The notes under the pieces are model-generated. The model searched no databases, had not been told where the DNA came from, and saw only the letters and a program-made list of their open reading frames with translations. This document shows, piece after piece, positions 57,591 through 64,000 of a stretch of 64,000 nt of DNA. A program made the position numbers and the translations under genes. Source of the stretch: Planococcus wigleyi (lineage in GTDB: Bacteria > Bacillota > Bacilli > Bacillales_A > Planococcaceae); assembly GCF_014836985.1 (NCBI RefSeq), contig NZ_JACSPU010000002.1, positions 124,001-188,000 of the forward strand, given 5' to 3'. How positions within the stretch are numbered: the stretch's first letter is position 1; each line of letters opens with the position of its first letter.

Positions 57591-59249
57591 TTATTTTAAA
57601 CTGTCCGGATATTCGTGCTGGTTAATGCCGAATACGACAGGAAGGATGAAGTAGACAAATACAACAATCAGAATGAAAGCCAGTACCGTCAGTCCTGAGC
57701 CTTTTCTCAACATGTCAATCATCGTAATTTTTCCGGTCGCAAAGATGATGGCGTTGGATGGAGTACCAATCGGAAGCATGAACGCAAAACCGGCACCCAT
57801 TGCAACAGCGGTCATCAATGGCAATGGATGGACATCGATCGCCAGGGCAAGTGCAGCAGTAATCGGTACAAGAATCGTTACTGTCGCCGTATTGGGCGTC
57901 ACTTGCGTCATAGCGATGCCAAGCAAAGTCGTTACAGCGAGAATCAGCAGGTAGGAAGTGCCTTCAAGCAACAGCAATTGGCTGCCGATCCAAGAAGCCA
58001 GGTCCGTGCCATTAAAGCCGGATGCCAGTGCAAGACCGCCACCGACCAACAGCAGAACGCCCCAAGGCATATTTTTCAGTGAATCTCCATTTAGAATCCG
58101 TTCACCCGAATCGCCTGAGGCGGGAATCAAGTGAAGAAGAATGGCCGCAACCATTGCAATCATGGTGTCGCTCAGACCTGGAATAATGTCGCTCCAGATA
58201 AAGGTTCTTGTCATCCACATAAAAGCAGTAAAGCTGAAAATGGCTAAGACAATTTTTTCTTCGTAGCCCATTTTGCCAAGCTCTTTCTTGCGTTCAACGA
58301 CAAATTGTTTGCCGTTTCTGATGTTTTTAACTTTCATCGGATAGGCGATTTTTGTAATATAGAAAATCGAAACGATCATCAACAATGTTACGAGTGGAAA
58401 GGCGAAAATGAAGAACTGTGCGAAAGAAATTTCAATACCGAGCAGTTCACTCGCTAATCCGGCAAGCACCAGGTTTGTAGGAGTTCCAATCAAAGTAGCA
58501 CTGCCGCCGATCGTTCCGCCAAAACCGATGGCAAAAATAATGGACTTGGTGAATTTTGTTTCTTCTTCTTTCGTGTAGACGTCATCTTCTTTCATTAACG
58601 TGACGACTTTCGCGATAATGGCCAAGCCGATTGGAATCATCAGCATGACCGTAGCCATATTGGAAACCCACATCGACAGGAAGCCGGTTGCCAGCATAAA
58701 GCCGAGTACCAAGCCTGACGTGCTGGCGCCCACTGCGCTGATGATGGACAATGCGATTCGTTCATGAAGGTTCCAGCGTTCCAGCGCCAAAGCGAGAGCG
58801 AATCCGCCGATGAACAGGAAAATCAGGTTATCGCCATAGCTGGAAGCGACAACGCCGGCTTCTACTGTCTGAAGTAAGGGAAGAAGCACCAGCGGCATCA
58901 AAGACGTAATTCCAAGCGGCATCGCTTCAAGAATCCACCAGACTGCCATCCAGGCAGTTACGGCCAATACTGCTCGGCCTTCTGTGCTGAGTCCGGGAAG
59001 AGGCAGTAAGAACAAAATCAGCAAAAATAAAGCGGGTCCTAAGAAAAGACCGATTTTTTGAGACAGGTTATAGGATTTCTTTCGGCGAACTTTTTCGCTT
59101 CCCTTATCGATGGATTCATTCCCCGGAAACTCGGCGGCTGCCACCCCAGCACCGCCTGAATTTCGCAGCTCTGCCATTGTCAGCAGATCTTTCGTTTGCT
59201 TGTGTGATTTCCACATACTTTTGTTTAATGTCTTCAATGAATATTTCAT
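57591..59249 (-). CDS. SLC13 (DASS) family divalent anion:Na+ symporter
   Basis: A 552-residue, roughly 12-helix permease. Family signature: GGTIGGSATLIGTPTNLVLAGL (about 240) and, in the second repeat, QVTPNTATVTILVPITAALA plus FAFMLPIGTPSNAIIFATG (about 500). A hydrophilic N-terminus of about 70 residues precedes helix one. ATG 59249 follows a run of G (GGGGGGAAATC). Its place in the operon suggests uptake of a pathway dicarboxylate such as muconate, beta-ketoadipate or succinate. Confidence 0.9.
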   Translation of the reverse strand: MKYSLKTLNKSMWKSHKQTKDLLTMAELRNSGGAGVAAAEFPGNESIDKGSEKVRRKKSYNLSQKIGLFLGPALFLLILFLLPLPGLSTEGRAVLAVTAWMAVWWILEAMPLGITSLMPLVLLPLLQTVEAGVVASSYGDNLIFLFIGGFALALALERWNLHERIALSIISAVGASTSGLVLGFMLATGFLSMWVSNMATVMLMIPIGLAIIAKVVTLMKEDDVYTKEEETKFTKSIIFAIGFGGTIGGSATLIGTPTNLVLAGLASELLGIEISFAQFFIFAFPLVTLLMIVSIFYITKIAYPMKVKNIRNGKQFVVERKKELGKMGYEEKIVLAIFSFTAFMWMTRTFIWSDIIPGLSDTMIAMVAAILLHLIPASGDSGERILNGDSLKNMPWGVLLLVGGGLALASGFNGTDLASWIGSQLLLLEGTSYLLILAVTTLLGIAMTQVTPNTATVTILVPITAALALAIDVHPLPLMTAVAMGAGFAFMLPIGTPSNAIIFATGKITMIDMLRKGSGLTVLAFILIVVFVYFILPVVFGINQHEYPDSLK

Positions 59250-59291
59250 AGATGATTTCCCCCCATACACACCCCTTTGCAGGATGCTGTT

Positions 59292-60125
59292 CTACAATTT
59301 TTTCAGGAAGCTGTCGGCTGCCTGCAGAATCTCTTCGCGTTTTTCAAAAACCATAGTGTAATGGTTGGCGCCTGAAACGATGGTCTCGATCCGCTTCGTG
59401 TGTTTTTGCGTTTCTTCGTAATCTGCCAGGTAAAATAGAGGCGGCATGGAGCCAATCTTTCCTTCTGCGTATACCAGCAGGACAGGACACTCGATCTGCG
59501 GACATATTTCTGCTGGATCAAAAGAATAAAAACTGTCGAAATCCATCACGATGCGCGACTCAGTGGCTTTATTTTCCCAATGGCCATCCACGGGGCCGAC
59601 TTCGTATTCCGCTGTCTCCTGCAATATGTCATTCCACTGAATTCCAAGATTCGCGTAAATCTTTTGGATTTCTTCCGTGTAATGCTGTTGAGAAGTGAAT
59701 TCGCGGCTGATTCTACCAAGGGAAGGCTGGACAATTCCTCTTTGGTGTTCGGATGCCTTTGCAGCCCCGTCGAGCAAAATCAGCGCTTTGACTGATTGGA
59801 GCCGGCTGGCGACAATCGCTGAAATGAAAGCACCCATCGAATAGCCGAGCAAGATCGGATTGACGATCTTCAATTCTTCAATCAAGCCCAAAATATCATC
59901 AGCGTGCTTGAAGATGGAAGTGTCGGAATCCGCTGCCGCGCTGTTGCCGCGTCCGCGGAGATCTAACGAAATAAAACGATATTCGCCTTTAAACTGTTCG
60001 GCATAATAATGCATATTCTTGTGCGTCCCCGTTAATCCGTGTATCGCGATGATCGTTCCTTTTTCCCCTGGATAATCGGCTACTTGAATTTCGTTTCCAT
60101 TGACCTCTACTTTATAAAGTTCCAC
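59292..60125 (-). CDS. pcaD: Alpha/beta hydrolase, probable 3-oxoadipate enol-lactonase
   Basis: A 277-residue hydrolase. Oxyanion motif IAIHGLTGT (about 27), nucleophile Ser in LLGYSMGAFISAI (about 95), acid in the 220s (VLLVYAEGK region) and His in VSGANHYTMVFE (about 255). It would hydrolyse beta-ketoadipate enol-lactone. Assignment relies on position between catA and the other pathway genes; the fold alone is general. AAGTGGAACTT context at the start, with no strong ribosome binding site. Confidence 0.8.
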   Translation of the reverse strand: MELYKVEVNGNEIQVADYPGEKGTIIAIHGLTGTHKNMHYYAEQFKGEYRFISLDLRGRGNSAAADSDTSIFKHADDILGLIEELKIVNPILLGYSMGAFISAIVASRLQSVKALILLDGAAKASEHQRGIVQPSLGRISREFTSQQHYTEEIQKIYANLGIQWNDILQETAEYEVGPVDGHWENKATESRIVMDFDSFYSFDPAEICPQIECPVLLVYAEGKIGSMPPLFYLADYEETQKHTKRIETIVSGANHYTMVFEKREEILQAADSFLKKL

Positions 60126-60170
60126 TTAAATCCACTCCAGTTTATATTTGTAAGCTTCTGTATTAAAAAG

Positions 60171-60204
60171 AAGCAGCTGCCAGAAAGATTCCGGCAGCTT
60201 TTAA
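60171..60204 (-). terminator. Attenuator-like hairpin between catA and the rest of the operon
   Basis: AGCTGCC and GGCAGCT (plus-strand 60175-60181 and 60193-60199) form a stem; on the minus strand it runs into TTCTTTTT. It would give more catA than downstream mRNA. Confidence 0.75.
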
Positions 60205-60209
60205 TTGGC

Positions 60210-60977
60210 TTATTCAGTTCTCATAACAAAGTTCAATGAGGCCTCTTTATGATCGCCATGGTCTTCAAGCTTCGTTAAAAGAGAAGAACGGACGCCGCCG
60301 GCAACATCTGTCTCGAGCCATTCATCGCCTTCGAAAAATACTTGCGTGATCAAGGTCTCGTGTCCTTCATGCTCGAACTTGATGTGGATATGGGCTGGAC
60401 GGTAAGCGTGGTAGCCCGCTGCAAAAGTGAATTCACCAGTTGGGCCGCTTGTCGGGATCTGGTAAGGGATTGGTACGATTGAATGCACTTCAAAATCACC
60501 GTTCTCGTCTGTATGGAACTGGCCGCGCAAATTGAAGTCCGGCGCAGTTGAATCATAGTTTGAATACAAGCCATCTGCATCATCCTGCCACCATTCGACT
60601 TTCGTTTTTGCCAAAGGTCCGTTGATGGAGCTTACATTTCCGCGGAACGTCAATTTGTCGCCAGGTTCGTCTTCTCTCTGCGGCATCACAAACGGTGATT
60701 CCTCAAGAACAGGCGCTCCTTCTTCGTAATAAGGTCCAAGCAGAGAAGGTTCAGTTCCTGGAGAATCTTTGTATTTAGATTCCAGTACATGGGTTTCCAC
60801 AAAAACATCAAGGAACAAAGGAATCTCTCCGCTGCGTCCTAAGCGATCGGCCCATTCAACGAATTTCGTGTATTCTTCATGATTGAATTGCTGCTCATCC
60901 AGGAAGTTTTTTAAATGCTTAACGAACCCTTCATAAGCTCCTAACACGCGTTCGTTTACTACTGTTTTTTCTGTCAT
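60210..60977 (-). CDS. catA: Catechol 1,2-dioxygenase (intradiol ring cleavage)
   Basis: A 255-residue non-heme Fe(III) enzyme opening catechol to cis,cis-muconate. Iron ligands: Tyr in SLLGPYYEEGAP (about 85), Tyr in VPIPYQIPTSG (about 170) and two His in RPAHIHIKF (about 194-196). LRGQFHTDENGDFEVHSIVP is the conserved core. At 255 residues it is shorter than the 280-310-residue proteobacterial CatA, mostly at the N-terminus, so it may belong to a Bacillota subgroup. It is the first gene behind the cre/PcaU-like promoter. ATG 60977 follows GAGGAGG. Confidence 0.93.
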   Translation of the reverse strand: MTEKTVVNERVLGAYEGFVKHLKNFLDEQQFNHEEYTKFVEWADRLGRSGEIPLFLDVFVETHVLESKYKDSPGTEPSLLGPYYEEGAPVLEESPFVMPQREDEPGDKLTFRGNVSSINGPLAKTKVEWWQDDADGLYSNYDSTAPDFNLRGQFHTDENGDFEVHSIVPIPYQIPTSGPTGEFTFAAGYHAYRPAHIHIKFEHEGHETLITQVFFEGDEWLETDVAGGVRSSLLTKLEDHGDHKEASLNFVMRTE

Positions 60978-61005
60978 CTTAAATTCCTCCTCATAATGGG
61001 ATAGT

Positions 61006-61041
61006 ATTTTAAGTGTGAAGACGAGAATGTAAACGCCTTCA
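61006..61041 (-). promoter_or_regulatory. catA promoter with overlapping cre site
   Basis: On the minus strand: -35 TTTACA (61033-61028), 16 bp, -10 TAAAAT (61011-61006). TGAAGGCGTTTACA (61041-61028) matches the CcpA cre consensus at 13 of 14 positions and covers the -35, so preferred carbon sources should repress the pathway. Confidence 0.78.
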
Positions 61042-61082
61042 CAACCGGTAAAAAATAAAATGCTTGCAAGTAAATGAAATAA

Positions 61083-61122
61083 ATTGTACGATATACGTAC
61101 GATGTATCGTTATGCGTACAAT
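61083..61122. promoter_or_regulatory. PcaU-like IclR operator (three 10-bp-class repeats)
   Basis: ATTGTACG at 61083 and CGTACAAT ending 61122 bound a 40-bp imperfect palindrome. It contains GTACGATATAC and GTACGATGTATC in direct orientation and GTTATGCGTAC inverted, the three-repeat plan described for PcaU/PcaR. It overlaps the iclR -10 (TACAAT, 61117-61122), so autorepression is likely, and sits about 50 bp upstream of the catA -35, fitting activation. Confidence 0.75.
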
Positions 61123-61149
61123 GTCATCTTAGCATAGGGGGTAGTGGTT

Positions 61150-61956
61150 TTGTCAATAAAAGAATCAGACAATTTTAAAAATAGTGGGGATTATATTCAG
61201 TCATTGGACCGGGGATTGCAGGTAATTCAAGCTTTTTCACAGCAAGACCGATCGCTTACTGTAAGTGGTGTTGCAAAGAAAACTGGCTTAAGCCGCCCGA
61301 CGGCCCGCAGGATTCTGTTGACCTTGGAACATTTGGGATTTGCGGAATCAGAAAACAATGCATATTCACTGACAGCACGGACTTTGTCACTCGGCTATGC
61401 TTATCTATCATCGAATAACACATGGAGTTTGGCTCATCCCTTCATGAGAGAATTCGTTGCAAAGACAGAGGAATCGTGTTCGATTTCCATTTTGGACGGC
61501 ACCGACGTTCTGTATGTCGCTCGGGTTTCGACGAAACGCATTATGTCCATCAATCTGGATGTCGGTTCACGTCTTCCAGCCTATGCCACTTCAATGGGGC
61601 ATGTGCTTTTGGCTTATTTGGAGGAAGATGAATTGGAGAAATACATGGATGCCATTAATTTTGAACAGTATACAAGCAAGACGATTACGGATAAAGAGCA
61701 ATTGCGTCAAGTTCTGGCTGAAGTGCGCGAGCGGGGCTGGGGAGGCGTAGATCAGCAGTTTGAAGAAGGTCTTCGTTCCATAGCAGTTCCTTTGCGCAAT
61801 GAGACAGGAAAAGTCATTGCGGCAATCAATTGTTCCGCACATGCTGGCAGAACCTCAAAGGAAATGCTTCGCGAAGAATTTTTACCGATCCTTAAAGAAA
61901 GCGCTGAAAAAATCAATCAGGCAATTGCAGCTACAAATACTGCAAATTTACTTTAA
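61150..61956 (+). CDS. IclR-family regulator (PcaR/PcaU/CatR-like) of the catechol operon
   Basis: A 268-residue regulator. Winged HTH (about 15-75): SLDRGLQVIQAFSQQDRSLTVSGVAKKTGLSRPTARRILLTLEHLGF. The effector domain (about 90-260) has SILDGTDVLYVARVSTKRIMSINLDVGSRLPAYATSMGHVLLAY and GWGGVDQQFEEGLRSIAVPLRNETG, the PcaR-type pattern. TTG at 61150 has GGGGG 8 bases upstream; GTG at 61144 is also possible. Divergent to catA across the operator. Muconate or beta-ketoadipate is the likely effector. Confidence 0.9.
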   Translation: MSIKESDNFKNSGDYIQSLDRGLQVIQAFSQQDRSLTVSGVAKKTGLSRPTARRILLTLEHLGFAESENNAYSLTARTLSLGYAYLSSNNTWSLAHPFMREFVAKTEESCSISILDGTDVLYVARVSTKRIMSINLDVGSRLPAYATSMGHVLLAYLEEDELEKYMDAINFEQYTSKTITDKEQLRQVLAEVRERGWGGVDQQFEEGLRSIAVPLRNETGKVIAAINCSAHAGRTSKEMLREEFLPILKESAEKINQAIAATNTANLL

Positions 61957-61965
61957 CCAATGTGA

Positions 61966-61995
61966 AAAAAACCGCTCTTGAGGCGGTTTTTTTTT
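61966..61995 (+). terminator. iclR terminator
   Basis: AAACCGC (61968-61974), TCTTGAG loop, GCGGTTT with a T-run. Confidence 0.85.
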
Positions 61996-62116
61996 GGAAT
62001 CGTAAGGGATGAAAGTTGACATCCCTATGGATAAATTTCCATTCATGCACGTGCACAGCGTATAATCAAAATAGCTGACCCATGCAAGTAACGAGTAGAG
62101 TAAAGAGGTGCCATCC

Positions 62117-62743
62117 ATGATCATCATCATCGATAACCAGGATTCATTCACCTATAACCTGGTCCATTATTTTGAGCAGCTGGATCAAAGTGTGCTTGTT
62201 TTTCAAAACGACGAATTGACTGCAAAGCAAATAGAAAAGTTGATGCCGGAACTGGTTGTGCTGTCCCCGGGTCCGGGCCGGCCAGTTGAACAAGGGGCAA
62301 GCCGGGAAGTGCTGACAGAATTGAGTGGAAAGATTCCGGTACTGGGCGTTTGCTTAGGGCATCAAACCATCATTGAACATTTCGGGGGGCGGATCGTCAA
62401 AGGGCGCCAGCCTATGCACGGAAAAGTCTCTGTGCTGGTGCATTCGGGCAAAGGCATCTTCGCAGGCATTCCCAATCCAACGACCGTGACCCGCTACCAT
62501 TCACTGGTTGCGGAAGAAGCTGCGTTGCCTGCCTGCCTGGAAGTGACAGGCCGCTCTGATGATGGCGCTATTATGGCTGTCCGTCATCGAATGCTGCCTG
62601 TGGAAGGCATCCAGTTTCACCCGGAATCGATTTTGACGGTGGAGGGGTTCAAGATGCTAAAAAACAGTTATGAATTTGCGAAGCAGTGGAAAAAAGACAA
62701 TAAGGGAGGTGCCGGACATGTCAAACCCTTACCTATTGTATGA
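62117..62743 (+). CDS. pabA: Aminodeoxychorismate/anthranilate synthase glutamine amidotransferase
   Basis: A 208-residue class-I glutamine amidotransferase that feeds ammonia to PabB (folate) and possibly to TrpE. N-terminal IIIIDNQDSFTYNLVHYF, VVLSPGPGRP, catalytic Cys in LGVCLGHQTIIEHFGG (about 80) and the His-x-Glu pair in EGIQFHPESILT (about 168). ATG 62117 with AAAGAGGTG 7 bases upstream. It overlaps the pabB-pabC start by 26 bases. Confidence 0.94.
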   Translation: MIIIIDNQDSFTYNLVHYFEQLDQSVLVFQNDELTAKQIEKLMPELVVLSPGPGRPVEQGASREVLTELSGKIPVLGVCLGHQTIIEHFGGRIVKGRQPMHGKVSVLVHSGKGIFAGIPNPTTVTRYHSLVAEEAALPACLEVTGRSDDGAIMAVRHRMLPVEGIQFHPESILTVEGFKMLKNSYEFAKQWKKDNKGGAGHVKPLPIV

Positions 62744-64000
62744 GTTCCGTAGTGAAGATGGAGAGATTGAACCGCTTCTTTTCACCGATCCTTTGGAAGT
62801 TTTCGAAACTCATCTACTTGCTGAAGTGCCGACGATTCTGGAAAAGCTGGAGCAAGCACTTAACAAGGGATTTTATGCAGCCGGCTATGTTTCCTATGAA
62901 GCAGCCCCGGCTTTTCAGGCAGAAATGGTGACGCAACCGGCAGGTGAAATGCCGCTCGTTTGGTTCGGGATTTTCAATGCCCCCCAAAAAGCGCCTGTTT
63001 TATCTGAAGAACAGGAACCTTACAAGGTTTCGGAATGGAAAATGGCCAGTTCTGTGGAACATTATCAAAAAGGCATTCAGCAAATCAAGCAGGCGATTGA
63101 AGAAGGAGACACCTATCAGGTCAATTACACGGAACGCCTGTCAGCGGAATTTTCCGGCAGCGATTTGGCATTTTACCGCCAATTGGCCAGAAATCAGCAG
63201 GCGGATTACGGTGCCTATCTGAATCTTGGCAGGTTCCGCGTGCTTTCTGCATCTCCGGAACTGTTCTTTAAAGTCCGAAATGGCAAGCTGACCGCCAAAC
63301 CGATGAAAGGCACAGCGCCTAGGGGACGCACGACACAGGAAGACCAGGAACAGGTTGCGGCTTTGCTGGCTTCGAAGAAAGAGCAGTCCGAAAACCTGAT
63401 GATTGTCGATTTGCTCCGAAACGATATGAGCCGGTTGGCCAAACGGGGATCAGTCAAAGCCGATCCGTTATTTACAGTGGAAACCTATCCGACAGTCCAT
63501 CAGCTGACTTCGACCATCGAAGCGCAGCTGGACAAAGAGACGACAGTTTTGGAATGGTTTCAGGCTTTATTTCCATGCGGTTCCATTACCGGTGCACCTA
63601 AAATCAGTACGATGAAGTACATCGCCGGATTGGAACAAACTCCCCGGGAAGTCTATTGCGGCGCAATCGGTTTCATTACGCCTGATAAAGACGCTGTTTT
63701 TAACGTGCCGATCCGGACGGTCGTCATCGATCGGGAAAAAGGAACTGCGCGTTATGGTGTGGGCGGAGGAGTCACCTGGGACTCTACTTCTGAAGGAGAA
63801 TACAAGGAATTGCAGACAAAAGCGGAAGTGCTGACCGCCAAACGGCCGGTCTTCAGCCTGTTGGAATCGCTGAAACTGGAGAATGGGCAGTACCCATTGC
63901 TCGACTACCACTTGGCCCGTCTGCAGGATTCTGCGAATTATTTTCATTTCCCGGGAAATATTCAACAAGCTGAAAGTGAATTGATGAAACTCGCAGAAAA
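62718..64000 (+). CDS. pabB: Aminodeoxychorismate synthase component I fused to ADC lyase (PabB-PabC), partial at right edge
   Basis: About 427 residues are visible. The PabB chorismate-binding domain runs to about 370: EGDTYQVNYTERL, RVLSASPELFF, PMKGTAPRG, IVDLLRNDMSRLAKRGS, PCGSITGAPKISTM, and YGVGGGVTWDSTSEGEY. Then SLLESLKLENGQYPLLDYHLARLQDSANYFHF begins a class-IV aminotransferase (PabC) domain that continues beyond the window. Such fusions make PABA from chorismate in one chain with PabA. GGGAGGT site. The stop is not visible. Confidence 0.92.
   Translation, partial: MSNPYLLYEFRSEDGEIEPLLFTDPLEVFETHLLAEVPTILEKLEQALNKGFYAAGYVSYEAAPAFQAEMVTQPAGEMPLVWFGIFNAPQKAPVLSEEQEPYKVSEWKMASSVEHYQKGIQQIKQAIEEGDTYQVNYTERLSAEFSGSDLAFYRQLARNQQADYGAYLNLGRFRVLSASPELFFKVRNGKLTAKPMKGTAPRGRTTQEDQEQVAALLASKKEQSENLMIVDLLRNDMSRLAKRGSVKADPLFTVETYPTVHQLTSTIEAQLDKETTVLEWFQALFPCGSITGAPKISTMKYIAGLEQTPREVYCGAIGFITPDKDAVFNVPIRTVVIDREKGTARYGVGGGVTWDSTSEGEYKELQTKAEVLTAKRPVFSLLESLKLENGQYPLLDYHLARLQDSANYFHFPGNIQQAESELMKLAE

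Overview
The window looks like a chromosomal segment of a Gram-positive member of Bacillales, most probably Planococcaceae (Planococcus or a close relative). The grounds are moderate GC, strong AGGAGG-type ribosome binding sites, frequent TTG and GTG starts, Bacillus-style regulators (Fur, MarR, OhrR, HxlR, RpiR, LexA, CcpA-type cre), a T-box leader, a cobalamin riboswitch and proteins such as RibT, YolD-like and DUF3934. The genus is an inference from content. A near-perfect ParB site (parS, 23119-23134) suggests the origin-proximal part of the chromosome. No rRNA, tRNA, prophage, insertion sequence or CRISPR array was seen.

Layout. 1-5.6 kb: a Fur-controlled siderophore ABC importer (two permeases, lipoprotein, ATPase), divergent from a ferredoxin/flavodoxin reductase, then a cupin. 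5.6-8.7 kb: two paralogous MFS exporters around a MarR regulator with two matching palindromic operators. 8.7-15.4 kb: IsdG-type heme monooxygenase, PP2C-like phosphatase, histidine phosphatase, dicarboxylate symporter, aldo-keto reductase, MFS exporter with HxlR regulator, and a T-box leader that now fronts only a truncated transporter. 15.5-20.5 kb: gluconate catabolism (RpiR-type regulator, Gnd, GntP, GntK). 20.5-28.5 kb: a 20-bp tandem repeat, FAD dehydrogenase, small membrane proteins, parS, several GNAT acetyltransferases, a frameshifted peptidase E and DUF proteins. 28.7-33.6 kb: panB, an XRE/membrane-protein pair, an ECF sigma/anti-sigma operon, a LexA-box YolD-like gene and a MITE-like element. 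33.7-43.4 kb: M23 murein hydrolase, universal stress protein, Fnr regulator with ba3-type oxidase operon, Ohr-OhrR-Gpx peroxide block, and a small alarmone synthetase coupled to a TetR regulator.

45-51.6 kb is the most unusual block. Tandem NrdR boxes and an adenosylcobalamin riboswitch with terminator precede a thioesterase, nrdE, nrdF and a flavodoxin. nrdE is split by a 1048-nt group I intron that carries a GIY-YIG homing endonuclease. The logic is a B12-independent ribonucleotide reductase that is switched off when B12 is present.

53-62 kb is a catechol ortho-cleavage (beta-ketoadipate) operon on the minus strand: catA, enol-lactonase, SLC13 transporter, CMD-family protein, CoA transferase A and B, muconate cycloisomerase and thiolase. 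It faces a divergent IclR regulator across a PcaU-like operator and a cre site. No muconolactone isomerase (catC) is visible, and the CMD-family protein is the candidate substitute. The window closes with pabA and a pabB-pabC fusion running off the right edge.
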